DNA of 64,000 bases from Actinomadura barringtoniae (GCF_017573505.1 NZ_JAGEOJ010000003.1:434001-498000), one strand, 5' to 3'. Shown: positions 31,822-41,228, numbered from the stretch's first letter. A program made the numbers and translations. Notes: a model not told the origin generated them from the sequence alone.

Positions 31822-34800
31822 CGGTCCTCACCCGCCCTCAGCGTCCCGGCCACCACGTTCCGCCGCAGCACGAGGACGGTCACGGCCAGCACCAGCCCGA
31901 GCAGCACGGCGACCCCGGCGAGCACCGCCAGCACGATCGGCCATCGCACGACCAGCTCGGCGGGCGGGTAGGGCGGCGCGGCCTGAACGGTCAGCACGAC
32001 GTGCGGCACGACCAGGCGCGCCACCGCCAGTCCCAGGACGAGGCCGCCCAGCAGCCCGATCGCGATGAGGAACGTCTGCTCGACGGCCAGCATCGCGGCG
32101 ACCTGCCGTTCGGGCACGCCGAGGGCGCGCAGCACCGAGAACTCGCGGGCCCGTTCGCGCGCCGCGACCGCCGCGTTGACGCTGAACGCGATGACGGCGA
32201 ACGCCAGGGCCGCGCCGAAGCCCATCACCAGCGCGCCCTGCAGCGCGGCGCCGAGCGGGGCGTCCCGGAGGCGGCGGTGCAGCTCGACGCGGTCGCCCGC
32301 GACCTGGCCCCACTCGCGGTGCGCGGCGAGCGCGGCGGCGGCCGGGGCGGTGCGTTCGCCGGTCACCGAGGCCCACCATTCGCGTGGCGGGTCGACGGCG
32401 TCGCCGCGCGCGAGCCTGCGTTCGGCGAGGGTCGGCAGGTCCACGAGCGCGGCGGGACGTCCGGGCGGGGTCGCGGGCAGCGCGGGCACGATGCCGATGA
32501 CCTTCACGGGCTGGTCGCCGTCGGACATCCGGATGCTGACCGTGCCGCCGACGCCGACCTCGGCGCGCTGGGCCAGCTCGCGGGTGATCACGCCGGGCAC
32601 GGGCGTCCGCGCCTCGCTCGGGACCGGCGCCGTTCCCCGCGAGACCAGCACGTTCACGACGGCGCCGCCGCTGCCGGACTTGTAGTCCAGCCCGTTGGTG
32701 AGATCGGGAAGGGTCACGGCGGGCATGCCGCCGCCGCCCGTGACCGTGACTTCCTGGGCGGGGTTGCCCGGGAGGTCCAGGAAGGCGCCCCATCCCGCCC
32801 CCGCGGGCGCGGTCGCGTTCCCGGTGCCGTCGCCGCGCACCGAGCGCACCTCCAGGTTCAGCTGCCTGAAGAACGGGTTGTCGTCGTAGGCGAAGCCGAA
32901 CCCGCGCACTGACAGCGGGTAGGTGATGATCCCGCCCGGCCCGGCGAGGTCGGCGGCGTTCACCGCGTACGTGCGGGTGCCGCCGTCGGGGATCGCGCCG
33001 GGCAGTCCCACCCGGTGGAACTGCCCGCGCCCGTCGGCGATGGTCACGCTGACCTGGAACGTCCCGAAGCTCGCATCGGGCTTGATCGCACCCGGCGGGA
33101 CCGACAGCCGCAGCCCGATCAGCACCCGCCGCGGCCGCCCCGGAACCGCCAGCAGCGGCGTCTCGGGCCTCGACCGCGCCAGCCCGGCGAGGTCGAGGTC
33201 GCGGGTGAGGCCGTGCCGCACCCTCAGCACCCGGCCGAACGCCCGCGCGTCCACGCCGAGCAGCGTGCCGGGGCTGGTGCCGACGGTGAAGTCCTGACGG
33301 CTCACGGCGGTGATCGAGGAGACCCCGGGCAGCGTCGCCAGGCGGCCGCCCTGCCCGAGCGGCGCGGGCGCGCCGGCGAGGCCGTCGGGGACCTCCAGGC
33401 GCAGGTCGGCGCCCGTCTGGAAGTCGGCCTGGTCCGCCTGCGACAGCCGCCAGGTCCCCATCGTCACCACCGACAGGACGCCGACGGCCGTCGCCATGAC
33501 CAGCAGCAGCGCGGGCCCCGCGTACCGCAGCGGGCGCCGGCTCACCTGCCGCGCGCCGAGCACCGGCGCCAGCCCGCGGCCGCCGGAGGTCACCCGTTCG
33601 GCGCCGCGCGACAGCACCGGGATCAGCCGCAGCAGCACGACGCCGCCCGCGAGCAGCGCCAGCGCCGGGCCGGAGACGATGAACGGGTCGACGCCGCCGC
33701 CCCCGCCGCCGTCGTAGCGGTTGAGCTGCCAGAGCGCGAGCCCCGCGACCAGCAGCAGCGCCGCCTCGACGCCCGAGCCGCGCAGGAACCCGCGGCGGCC
33801 ACGGCCGAGCCCGGTCGCCACCTCGGCGAACGGCCGGGTCGCCGCGTGCAGCGTCGGGACGGTCAGCACGAACGCGCAGGCCAGCGCGGCGGCGATCGAC
33901 ACGGCGTACAGCGGGGCGAGCGGGCCCGCGTCCAGCCGCAGCCCCGACGCGCGCACGGCCGGGGCCCATCCGGCCGCGCGCAGCAGCGGTCCGGCGAGCA
34001 GCGGTCCGAGCACCGCCGCGGGCAGCACGATCAGCAGTCCTTCGGCGAGGGTGAGCCCGCCAAGCCGGCGCAGGCTCGCGCCGCGCGTGCGCAGCAGCGC
34101 CACCTCGCCGCGCCGGTGCCCGGCCAGCAGCCGGGCGACCAGGACCAGCGCGTACCCGGCGAGAAGGATGAGCTGCAGGACCGGCATCAGCATCGTCGAC
34201 CGCGCCACCTGCACCGCGTCGTGCATCTGGACGGTCAGCGCGGGCAGGTTCGACTCGAACGTGAACTGCGTGCCCGGCTCCAGCCGCCGGAAGGTCTCGG
34301 CGCCGTGCCGCACCCGTTCGCCGACCGCGACCATGCTCGCCGTGTCCAGCCTCGTCAGGTCCGGCATCACCCGCCAGCGCAGGTAGCCGCCCGAGGTCGT
34401 GAACCGTTGCGCGAACGCCTCGGGGCCGACGACGAACGGCCCGTAGGTGGTGTACTCGTGCCGCTCGACGCCGGTCGTGACGAGCCCGTCCCCCTGCCAG
34501 ATGTAGTCGTCGGCGTTCAGCGGGTGGAACAGCCCGACCACCGTGACGCGGACGGACGCGGAGGTGTCGACGCGCCCGTGCAGGGTCACCCGGTCGCCGA
34601 CGCGCAGGCGCATCGCGCGGGCGGCGGCGGACGGCAGTACCGCCTCCAGCCCGCTGGTCCCTTTGGCGGGCCAGCGGCCCGCGTCCAGGCGCGCGTGGCC
34701 CTCGATCCCCGTGTAGGTCGCGAACGCGGTGAGCTCTGGATGCTCGCGCCGCTCCTGTCCGGGCATGGTGAACGAGTCGCTGCGCACGGCCACCGACACG

Positions 34801-35063
34801 GTGATCGGCACGCCGCGGTAGACGTCCCGCAGCGCGCCCTCCACCTTGCGTTCGGTGGCGGCGGCCCCGCCGGGCGGAACGGGCGCGGAGACCGCGGCGC
34901 CCGCGGACTCGAAGGTGGCGTCGGCGAGCGTGCGGCGCAGCCCCTCGCGGGTGACCGACCCGGCGTACCCGGCGAGCGCGGCCAGCACGGTGGTCGCGAA
35001 GAGCGCCGTAGCGCAGGCGGCGAGCACCAGCGCGCGATCAGCCGCCAGCCGCCGCACCACCAT
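31818..35063 (-). CDS. Large FtsX-like ABC permease
   Basis: About 1081 residues with a leading helix (DRALVLAACATALFATTVLA), a 200-residue extracytoplasmic domain, and two FtsX permease cores, the last with AREFSVLRALGVPERQVAAM, the family's conserved signature. I chose the ATG at 35063 because GGGGG precedes it; an ATG 12 nt earlier (35075) is the other option. It is the first gene of the operon permease-permease-ATPase-ATPase. The substrate is unknown. Two distinct permeases with two distinct ATPases could form one heteromeric or two transporters. Confidence 0.92.
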   Translation of the reverse strand: MVVRRLAADRALVLAACATALFATTVLAALAGYAGSVTREGLRRTLADATFESAGAAVSAPVPPGGAAATERKVEGALRDVYRGVPITVSVAVRSDSFTMPGQERREHPELTAFATYTGIEGHARLDAGRWPAKGTSGLEAVLPSAAARAMRLRVGDRVTLHGRVDTSASVRVTVVGLFHPLNADDYIWQGDGLVTTGVERHEYTTYGPFVVGPEAFAQRFTTSGGYLRWRVMPDLTRLDTASMVAVGERVRHGAETFRRLEPGTQFTFESNLPALTVQMHDAVQVARSTMLMPVLQLILLAGYALVLVARLLAGHRRGEVALLRTRGASLRRLGGLTLAEGLLIVLPAAVLGPLLAGPLLRAAGWAPAVRASGLRLDAGPLAPLYAVSIAAALACAFVLTVPTLHAATRPFAEVATGLGRGRRGFLRGSGVEAALLLVAGLALWQLNRYDGGGGGGVDPFIVSGPALALLAGGVVLLRLIPVLSRGAERVTSGGRGLAPVLGARQVSRRPLRYAGPALLLVMATAVGVLSVVTMGTWRLSQADQADFQTGADLRLEVPDGLAGAPAPLGQGGRLATLPGVSSITAVSRQDFTVGTSPGTLLGVDARAFGRVLRVRHGLTRDLDLAGLARSRPETPLLAVPGRPRRVLIGLRLSVPPGAIKPDASFGTFQVSVTIADGRGQFHRVGLPGAIPDGGTRTYAVNAADLAGPGGIITYPLSVRGFGFAYDDNPFFRQLNLEVRSVRGDGTGNATAPAGAGWGAFLDLPGNPAQEVTVTGGGGMPAVTLPDLTNGLDYKSGSGGAVVNVLVSRGTAPVPSEARTPVPGVITRELAQRAEVGVGGTVSIRMSDGDQPVKVIGIVPALPATPPGRPAALVDLPTLAERRLARGDAVDPPREWWASVTGERTAPAAAALAAHREWGQVAGDRVELHRRLRDAPLGAALQGALVMGFGAALAFAVIAFSVNAAVAARERAREFSVLRALGVPERQVAAMLAVEQTFLIAIGLLGGLVLGLAVARLVVPHVVLTVQAAPPYPPAELVVRWPIVLAVLAGVAVLLGLVLAVTVLVLRRNVVAGTLRAGEDR

Positions 35064-35145
35064 GTGCGCCCCCATGACCGCCGATGATCAACCATTGGAC
35101 CGCATGTCGACAAGAGGCGGAAAAAAGTTCGCGCGTCGGCGATGA

Positions 35146-35180
35146 GTTCTGAACGGGGCTGCGGTCTACCTCTTCAGAAC
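35146..35180. promoter_or_regulatory. Inverted repeat upstream of doxX
   Basis: GTTCTGAA (35146-35153) and TTCAGAAC (35173-35180) are perfect 8-bp arms with a 19-nt spacer, 64 nt before the doxX start. It is a candidate operator, since a 27-bp center-to-center distance is not typical of a terminator. Confidence 0.45.
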
Positions 35181-35243
35181 GCGACAACAACCGGATGCAC
35201 CCCTGAGCATCCGACACCCCTCACGTCCCCGAAGGGAACAGTC

Positions 35244-35687
35244 ATGACCGCCACGCACGCCGCCCCCGCCCGTACCACCGCCACCGACGCCCCCGCTGCC
35301 ACCGAGCGCAAGACCCTGAACCGCGTGGTCTGGGGAGTCCAGATCTTCCTGGCGCTGTTCTTCATCGTCGCGTCGGGACTGCCCAAGTTCGTCGACCAGA
35401 AGGACGCCGTCGAGTCGTTCGTCAAGATCGGCTGGGGCCAGTGGTTCCAGTACTTCACCGGCGCGTGCGAGGTCGCCGGCGGCATCGGGCTGCTGGTCCG
35501 CAGGCTGTCGGGCGCCGCGGCGCTGGGCCTGATCGGCGTGATGATCGGCGCCACCATCGCCAACCTGACCGTGCTGGTCCCCGCGTCGGCGGTCCTGACC
35601 GTCGCGCTCGGCGTGATCTTCGCCGGGATCGCCTGGTACCGCCGCGAGGAGACCAAGGCGCTGGTCCGCGGCATCGCCCGCCGCTGA
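35244..35687 (+). CDS. DoxX-family membrane protein
   Basis: A 147-residue protein with four helices: ALFFIVASGLPKF, GACEVAGGIGLLV, GLIGVMIGATIANLTVL and ALGVIFAGIAWYRREE. The PKFVDQKDAVESFVKIG and FTGACEVAGGIGLL signatures place it in the DoxX/DoxD family, linked to thiosulfate:quinone metabolism or redox homeostasis, mostly by weak evidence. The ATG at 35244 follows GAAGGGAA. It is alone between the divergent ABC operon and a hairpin terminator. Confidence 0.9.
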   Translation: MTATHAAPARTTATDAPAATERKTLNRVVWGVQIFLALFFIVASGLPKFVDQKDAVESFVKIGWGQWFQYFTGACEVAGGIGLLVRRLSGAAALGLIGVMIGATIANLTVLVPASAVLTVALGVIFAGIAWYRREETKALVRGIARR

Positions 35688-35760
35688 CCCCCTGGAACCC
35701 CGCCTGGAACCCGCCAGGTGCCCGCCTGGAGCCCGATGCCGAACGAACGAAGTCGTCGAC

Positions 35761-35790
35761 CACCCCGTGCCCGCGGAGGCGCACGGGGTG
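35761..35790. terminator. Hairpin terminator after doxX
   Basis: CACCCCGTGC (35761-35770), a 10-nt loop, and GCACGGGGTG (35781-35790) form a perfect 10-bp stem followed by TTCGT. It is 74 nt after the doxX stop. Confidence 0.65.
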
Positions 35791-35873
35791 TTCGTCGTGT
35801 CCGCTCGTCCGGCTGTGGCCGCCCGTCAGAGAACTCATTGACTTGATGTCAACCCGTCTGTAACAGTCCGGCA

Positions 35874-36824
35874 ATGCGCGGCGTTCACCCTGCCCTCATG
35901 CTCCAGCACCGCGAGGTTCACGGGTACCGGCGAGCGTTCCGGATGACGGGCGACGGACCGCCGCTGCTGCTCATCCACGGGATCGGCGACAGCTCGCAGA
36001 CCTGGGAACCCGTGCTCGCGGCGCTGGCCGAACGCCACACCGTCATCGCGCCCGACCTGCTCGGCCACGGCGAGTCCGCCAAGCCGCGCGCCGACTACGC
36101 GATCGCCGCCTACGCGTGCGGGATGCGCGACCTGCTGACCGTGCTGGGCGTGGACCGGGTGAACGTCGTCGGGCACTCGCTCGGCGGCGGGGTCGCGATG
36201 CAGTTCGCCTACCAGTTCCCCGAACGCTGCGAACGGCTCGCGCTCGTCTCCAGCGCGGGCCTCGGCCGCGAGGTCCATCCCATCTTCCGGCTGGCGTCGG
36301 TCCCGGGAGCGCCGACCGGCATGGCGCTGATGACCAGCCTGCCGGTACGCGCTGCCGTCGGCCTGTCGGCGCCGGTCCTGCGGCGCACCGGCGGGGCCGG
36401 ACTGGGCAGGGATCTGGACTACATCCTCGGCCGCTACCACCTGTTCGCCGACCCGCGGATGCGGCGCGCGTTCATGCGCACCGCCCGCGCGGCGCTCGAC
36501 CTGCGCGGCCAGGCCATCACGATGCTCGACCGCGCCTACCTCGCCGAGAAGCTGCCCGCGCTCATCGTCTGGGGCACCCGCGACGGGATCATCCCGGTCC
36601 GGCACGCGGAGATCGCGCACAAGGCGCTGCCGGGCAGCCGGATGGAGATCTTCGAGGGCGCCGGGCACTTCCCGCACCACGACGATCCCGAACGCTTCGT
36701 CGCCGTCCTGGAGGACTTCCTCGCCACCACGCCGCCCGCCGCGTTCGATCGGACCGGCTGGCGCGAGGTGCTCGCCGCCGGCCGGCCCGATCCGGTGCCC
36801 GTGGAACCGTCCAGCGGTTCGTGA
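35874..36824 (+). CDS. Alpha/beta-fold hydrolase
   Basis: A 316-residue alpha/beta hydrolase. The oxyanion motif is LLLIHGIGDSSQTW, the strand 4 loop is DLLGHGESAKP, the nucleophile elbow is VVGHSLGGGVAM (Ser at about 102), the acid is in WGTRDGIIPV, and the catalytic His is in GAGHFPHHDDPERF. It belongs to the esterase/lipase/C-C hydrolase group; the substrate is not evident. The ATG at 35874 lacks a clear Shine-Dalgarno and ATG 35898 (MLQHREV) is possible. It converges with the FAAL gene, with 3 nt between stops. Confidence 0.9.
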   Translation: MRGVHPALMLQHREVHGYRRAFRMTGDGPPLLLIHGIGDSSQTWEPVLAALAERHTVIAPDLLGHGESAKPRADYAIAAYACGMRDLLTVLGVDRVNVVGHSLGGGVAMQFAYQFPERCERLALVSSAGLGREVHPIFRLASVPGAPTGMALMTSLPVRAAVGLSAPVLRRTGGAGLGRDLDYILGRYHLFADPRMRRAFMRTARAALDLRGQAITMLDRAYLAEKLPALIVWGTRDGIIPVRHAEIAHKALPGSRMEIFEGAGHFPHHDDPERFVAVLEDFLATTPPAAFDRTGWREVLAAGRPDPVPVEPSSGS

Positions 36825-36827
36825 GGG

Positions 36828-38585
36828 TCAGGCCTCCGGCTTCCGGGTCACCGGAAGGGCGCCCTCCTGGTAAGCCTTGCGGGAGGCCGTACGGGCGATC
36901 TTGGCGCTGGTGGTGCGCGGCAGGCCGCCCGGCTCGATCAGCACGAAGTCGTGCACCCGCAGGTCGTGCTTGCTCATCACGGCGGCCCGCACGGCCAGCT
37001 CGACCTCGTTCTGGTCGAGCAGCTTGATCGGCACCCGGCGGTTGCGCTCGGCCACCAGCACCAGGGCCTCGCCCTGTTCGGTGTCCACCGAGAACGCGGC
37101 GACGTACTCGTTGCGGATCGCCTCGTGCGCCTGGTACGTCGTGAGCTCCAGGTCCTGCGGGTAGTGGTTGCGGCCGTCGACGATGACCAGATCCTTGATC
37201 CGGCCGGTGCAGTACAGCTCGCCCTCGTACCAGATGCCCAGGTCGCCGGTGCGCAGCCACGGGCCGTCCGGGACGCCCTCGACCGGCTCGGCCAGCATGG
37301 CGCCGAACGTCTCGGCGGTCGCCTGGGGCCGGCCCCAGTAGCCTCCGGTGACGTTGGGCCCGTGGATCCAGATCTCGCCGACGTGCCCGTCCGGCTGCCG
37401 GACGGAGGTCTTCTGGTCGACGATCAGGACGTGCTGGCCGTACGGCTGGCCGCAGCTGACGTGCACCGCGGACCGCTCGTGGTCGGCCGGCACCGGCACC
37501 GCCACGCCCTCGTTGAGCCGGTCACGGTCGAAGGACGTCGTCACCGGAAGCTGGTAGCGGGACGACGAGGAGACGTACACCGTCGCCTCCGCCAGCCCGT
37601 AGGCGGGGACCTGGACCTCCGGCCGCAGCCCGCAGCCGCGGAACGTCTCCAGGAAGCCCTCCATGGTGTGCGGGCGGATCGGCTCCGCGCCGTTCATGAA
37701 GACCTGCACGCCGCTGAGGTCGAGCTTCTCCTTCTCCTCGTCGGTGACCGAGGTGGCCAGGTACTCGTAGGCGAAGTTCGGCGCGCAGGTGAACGCCTCG
37801 TCCTGGGCGCTGAGCAGCTCCAGCCAGCGGGCCGGCCGCATGATGAACGCGACCGGGTCCATGATGTGCGCGGGGCTCCCGTACGCGATCGGCAGCCCGA
37901 CCGCCGTCACCAGGCCCATGTCGTGGAAGAGCGGCAGCCAGTTCACCCCTGTTGAGCGACGCGGCACGCCGTCGAAGGTGCCCCAGCACTGCTCGGCGTT
38001 CACCGCCACGTTCCCGTGGGTGATGATCACACCGGCGGGTGCCCGGGTGGAGCCCGAGGTGTACTGGAGGTAGGCGATGTCGTCCGGGTCGATCGGCTCG
38101 GGTTCCCACGGCAGGGACAGGTCGACGTCCTCGGTGACGATGATCTCCCGGGGCCGCAGCTCCGGGTGCTGGTCGAAGAACGCACGCACCGGCGCCAGCG
38201 CCTCGTTCGTGGTCAGCACGCCGACGGGCTTGGCGTCACCGGCGACCGAGATCAGCCGGTCGGCGTAGCCGGGCAGGTCGGGCGAGAACAGCGGGACCCC
38301 GACCACCCGCGCGTACCACGTGCCGAGCAGGGCCGCGATGTACTCCAGGCTCGTCGGGGCCAGGAGCGCGACGATCTCCCCCGGCTCGATGGACCGCCGG
38401 ATCGTCGCGGCGATCGCGCGGGCCTTGCGGTCCAGCTCACCCCACGTGATGTCGATGTGTACACCGTCGACGTCCGCGGTGTAGTCCACGAACGTGTAGG
38501 CGCGGTCGTCGGGATACTTCTCTGCCCACCGGCCGAGCCGCTCGATCAGAGGGGTGCGGTCCAGGGTGCGGTCCACAAGATCCAT
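36828..38585 (-). CDS. Fatty acyl-AMP ligase (FAAL, FadD32-like)
   Basis: A 585-residue adenylate-forming enzyme. The P-loop YTSGSTRAPAGVIITHGN, the conserved WLPLFHDMGLV (typical of FAALs), YGLAEATVYV, and the hinge region LRTGDLGIWYEGELYCTGRIKDL with WLRTGDLG confirm a full ANL protein with C-terminal catalytic Lys in LPRTTSAKIARTA. FAALs activate fatty acids to acyl-AMP and pass them to an ACP or a PKS/NRPS, not CoA. It follows a membrane desaturase gene (20-nt gap) on the same strand, so the two should act on the same acyl chain. No ACP gene is adjacent. Confidence 0.93.
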   Translation of the reverse strand: MDLVDRTLDRTPLIERLGRWAEKYPDDRAYTFVDYTADVDGVHIDITWGELDRKARAIAATIRRSIEPGEIVALLAPTSLEYIAALLGTWYARVVGVPLFSPDLPGYADRLISVAGDAKPVGVLTTNEALAPVRAFFDQHPELRPREIIVTEDVDLSLPWEPEPIDPDDIAYLQYTSGSTRAPAGVIITHGNVAVNAEQCWGTFDGVPRRSTGVNWLPLFHDMGLVTAVGLPIAYGSPAHIMDPVAFIMRPARWLELLSAQDEAFTCAPNFAYEYLATSVTDEEKEKLDLSGVQVFMNGAEPIRPHTMEGFLETFRGCGLRPEVQVPAYGLAEATVYVSSSSRYQLPVTTSFDRDRLNEGVAVPVPADHERSAVHVSCGQPYGQHVLIVDQKTSVRQPDGHVGEIWIHGPNVTGGYWGRPQATAETFGAMLAEPVEGVPDGPWLRTGDLGIWYEGELYCTGRIKDLVIVDGRNHYPQDLELTTYQAHEAIRNEYVAAFSVDTEQGEALVLVAERNRRVPIKLLDQNEVELAVRAAVMSKHDLRVHDFVLIEPGGLPRTTSAKIARTASRKAYQEGALPVTRKPEA

Positions 38586-38605
38586 GTGCTTCTTTCTCTC
38601 TCGTA

Positions 38606-39550
38606 CTAGATCCGCTTTGCGGCGAGGCGTTCCTCGTCCGGCCAGCGCACGTCCCAGACCCAGCCGAGCTTCTCGAACAGCCAGATCACGCGGGCGCTGA
38701 TGTCGATCTGGCCCTTCAGCACCCCGTGCCGCGCGGAGGTCGGGTCGGCGTGGTGCAGGTTGTGCCAGGACTCGCCGAACGAGGGGATCGCCAGCCACCA
38801 GACGTTGCGCGAGTGGTCGCGGGTCTTGAAGTGGGTCTTGCCGAAGACGTGGCAGATGGAGTTGATCGAGAACGTGATGTGGTCGCCGGCGAACACGCGC
38901 AGCAGCCCGGCCCAGAAGAGCGCGGTGACCGCGCCGTGCCACGACCAGGTGAGCAGCGCGCCGAGGCCCATCGGTACCAGGATCGTGGAGGCCACGATCA
39001 GCAGGTACACGTCGTTGCGGCTCATGATCCGCAGGTCGCGGTCGGCGAGCAGGTCGGGGGCGTATTTGGTGCGCGAGGTGCGCTCCTTGCGGAACAGCCA
39101 GCCCATGTGCGCGTGGAAGAGTCCCTTGGAGAGCCCCCAGACGCCGGGGCCGAACGCCCACGGCGAGTGCGGGTCGCCCTCCTGGTCGGCGTACTTGTGG
39201 TGGCGCCGGTGGTCGGAGACCCAGAAGATCACCGAGCCCTGCCAGGCCTGGCCGCCGAGGATCGCGAGCACGATGCGCAGCCAGCGCTTGGCCTTGAAGC
39301 CCTTGTGGGTGAAGTGCCGGTGGTAGCCGACGGTGATGCCGAGCGCGTTGAACGGGTAGAGGAACGCGAAGATCGCGATGTCCGTCCAGCCCAGGCCCCA
39401 GCCCCAGAAGAACGGCACAGCGGCGAGGAGGGCCACGACCGGGCCGACCACGAAGAAGACCACGCTGATCCGCTCGACCAGCGGGACGGCCTTGGGTGAG
39501 ATGTCCGGCAGAGGGGCTCGGTTGCCGACCTCGGCGACGCCCGCTGTCAT
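38606..39550 (-). CDS. Membrane fatty acyl desaturase
   Basis: A 314-residue protein with four to six helices and the three His boxes of acyl-CoA/lipid Delta-9 desaturases: HRHFTH (after GITVGY), HRRHHKYADQEGDPHSP, and HNLHH (ESWHNLHHADPTS). Its length and box spacing fit acyl-CoA/ACP Delta-9 desaturases of the DesA3 type. The chosen ATG (39550) has AAGGAG upstream; an upstream in-frame start would lack a good site. It likely introduces a double bond into a fatty acyl chain that the downstream FAAL then activates. A perfect 12-bp palindrome lies 58 nt upstream. Confidence 0.93.
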   Translation of the reverse strand: MTAGVAEVGNRAPLPDISPKAVPLVERISVVFFVVGPVVALLAAVPFFWGWGLGWTDIAIFAFLYPFNALGITVGYHRHFTHKGFKAKRWLRIVLAILGGQAWQGSVIFWVSDHRRHHKYADQEGDPHSPWAFGPGVWGLSKGLFHAHMGWLFRKERTSRTKYAPDLLADRDLRIMSRNDVYLLIVASTILVPMGLGALLTWSWHGAVTALFWAGLLRVFAGDHITFSINSICHVFGKTHFKTRDHSRNVWWLAIPSFGESWHNLHHADPTSARHGVLKGQIDISARVIWLFEKLGWVWDVRWPDEERLAAKRI

Positions 39551-39608
39551 GTCGGGGAACTCCTTTGCGGGGGTGATCGAATCATGGTTGATCGGTTCAC
39601 GTGGGCAT

Positions 39609-39620
39609 GACCGTACGGTC
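39609..39620. promoter_or_regulatory. Perfect 12-bp palindrome upstream of the desaturase
   Basis: GACCGTACGGTC, with a partial copy GGACCGTC at 39625-39632. It is 58 nt upstream of the desaturase ATG, a plausible position for a TetR-type lipid regulator. Confidence 0.5.
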
Positions 39621-39848
39621 GGGCGGACCGTCACTCTTGACGTTGGAGACGTGAATTCGCTTCGGCATTTGGCAGGCGGTTGACAATCGCGAGGCCGTTT
39701 GTCAGCGGTGTGCGAGAACGCGGCTGCCGTTTATCAATGGCCGACTGGGTGGGCCCGAAAGCGAGGCCAGGCGGTGGCCGAACGCCATGGCGGGCGGTGG
39801 CCGAACGCGATGGCGGGCGGTGGCCGTGGTGATGGCGAGGCGGTGGCT

Positions 39849-39887
39849 GAAGGCGGTGGCCCTGACGCGGTGAGGGCCACCGCCTTC
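39849..39887. terminator. Strong hairpin, 15-bp perfect stem, terminator of the lipase gene
   Basis: GAAGGCGGTGGCCCT (39849-39863), 9-nt loop and AGGGCCACCGCCTTC (39873-39887); the stem extends further with one wobble pair. It starts 25 nt after the lipase stop on the minus strand. Confidence 0.8.
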
Positions 39888-39911
39888 GGCTCGCGGGAGG
39901 CTAGGTCAGCC

Positions 39912-41228
39912 TCAGCAGTTGCCCTTGAAGGGCTTGTCGTTGAAGCGGTCGTCGAGGAAGTTCAGCACGTCCCCGGCGGCCCCCGGAATCGTCGTGGCGT
40001 GCTCGGTCGGGTAGCTGATGTTGTAGTTGGTGGCGATGCCCGCCTTGCAGTACGCGGCGTGGACGCCATCCTCGGTCTCGTGGGGGATGATCTCCTCCAG
40101 CCAGCCGCGGTACATGAAGACCGGGAACCCGACCTTCCACTTGGCGCTGGAGTTGGCCGGGCCGATGTCCCTGCCGGCCGCGAGGCCGTCGACGATCTGA
40201 CCCCACGTGGTGCCGTCCGGGCCCTTGAGCGCGTAGATCTGGTCGAGGGTCAGCTTGTCCTTGGAGAAGTTCTCGACCTTGGCGCCCGCGAACACCGAGA
40301 GGGTGCCGAGCAGGCAGTTCTTCTTGACGTCCTCGATGGCCTTCTTGCCCTGGTCGTTCATGAGCTCGTCGAAGGGCATCTCGGGGTACTGCTGCCGGAA
40401 GCCGACGAGCGCGTCGGCCAGGAAGCCGGCGAAGAAGCCGCCGTTCAGCTGCTTGGCGGTGATCTTCAGGTCGGCGGGGATGCCGCCGGACGCGTCGCCG
40501 ACGACCTTCAGGTCGGGGGCGTACGACGCGGCCATCTGCGCGGCCCACAGCGAGGTGTTGCCGCCCTCGGAGTAGCCGTGGATGCCGACCTTGCCGTCGG
40601 GCGCGAGCGCGCCGCCGGGGATCTGGGCGGGCAGCTTGCGCGCCGCGCGCACCACGTCGAGCAGGGCGTGACCGTTCGCCACGCCGTTCACGTAGTAGTG
40701 CGTCTGGCCGTCGAGGTAACCGACCCCGTCGGTGGCGGCGAGCGCCCAGCCCTTGTTGAGGAAGCCGGACAGGTTGGGGGCCTCGTACTGGTCGTTGAAG
40801 CCGGTCGTCATCTGCTTGGACAGCGAGCACTGCGGGCCCGAGCCGTGCGTGAACGGCGCGTAGTTGACCGTGGGCCGTGCGCCCTTGGTCCACGCGGCGT
40901 CCGGGATCGCGACCGTGCCCGAGGCCGCGACCTTGGCGCCCTTGGCGTCGGTGGTGACGTACTGGACCTTCCAGGCGTGCAGCTTGGGCAGGTTGGGGAC
41001 GTAGTTCAGCGTGGTCGGGCTGCAGGCGAGGACGTCGCCGGGGTTGCCCGACACGGTGGCGGGAGCCTTGTAGATGTCGGCGTCGGTGGCCGTACAGCCC
41101 GAGGGGGCGGCGCCCGGCGCGTTCGGCGCCGCGTTCGGCGCGGCGGACGCGGTGGCCGGCACGCCGACCAGCGACGCCGCGGCCAGGGCCGCGCCGGCCG
41201 TCGCCGTGAGCGATGCTCTGAGTTTCAT
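39912..41228 (-). CDS. Secreted triacylglycerol lipase (LIP family)
   Basis: A 438-residue protein with a signal peptide of about 30 residues (MKLRASLTATAGAALAAASL, cut near ASA-AP) followed by an Ala/Pro/Asn-rich stretch. The nucleophile elbow is GIHGYSEGGNTS (GxSxG). The ATDGVGYLDG and LNYVPNLPKLHAWKVQYVTT blocks match the secreted lipase family of actinomycetes and Candida (PF03583). The C-terminal His is probably in YPTEHATTI. Cysteines near CSPTT, CSLSK, NCLLG and CKAG suggest disulfides; the C-terminal residue is Cys. The ATG has CTGGAG 6 nt upstream. Confidence 0.9.
   Translation of the reverse strand: MKLRASLTATAGAALAAASLVGVPATASAAPNAAPNAPGAAPSGCTATDADIYKAPATVSGNPGDVLACSPTTLNYVPNLPKLHAWKVQYVTTDAKGAKVAASGTVAIPDAAWTKGARPTVNYAPFTHGSGPQCSLSKQMTTGFNDQYEAPNLSGFLNKGWALAATDGVGYLDGQTHYYVNGVANGHALLDVVRAARKLPAQIPGGALAPDGKVGIHGYSEGGNTSLWAAQMAASYAPDLKVVGDASGGIPADLKITAKQLNGGFFAGFLADALVGFRQQYPEMPFDELMNDQGKKAIEDVKKNCLLGTLSVFAGAKVENFSKDKLTLDQIYALKGPDGTTWGQIVDGLAAGRDIGPANSSAKWKVGFPVFMYRGWLEEIIPHETEDGVHAAYCKAGIATNYNISYPTEHATTIPGAAGDVLNFLDDRFNDKPFKGNC

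Larger units (their letters stand above)
39551..39911. other. 361-nt gap upstream of the desaturase: operator, imperfect repeats, terminator
   Basis: It holds the palindrome at 39609-39620 (candidate lipid regulator site for the desaturase-FAAL transcript), then 22-24-bp imperfect repeats with GCGGTGGCCGAACG cores at 39770-39850, and the terminator of the lipase gene. No convincing gene is present. Confidence 0.6.

Noticed and set aside
28154..31831. 1225-codon minus-strand frame that would include the ABC ATPase as its C-terminal part
   Set aside because: Only the last 332 codons (start at 29152) carry the ATPase; the upstream part is an Arg/Ala/Gly-rich shadow of the permease gene at 29149-31821 in another frame.
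29140..31971. 943-codon plus-strand frame opposite the ABC genes
   Set aside because: Antisense shadow with unnatural Arg/Gln/His composition; the minus-strand permease has clear helices and FtsX motifs.
36828..39550. Complete terminal-alkyne cassette (JamABC)
   Set aside because: The ACP is missing and the desaturase has a normal Delta-9-like His-box pattern, so it is kept only as a finding to check.
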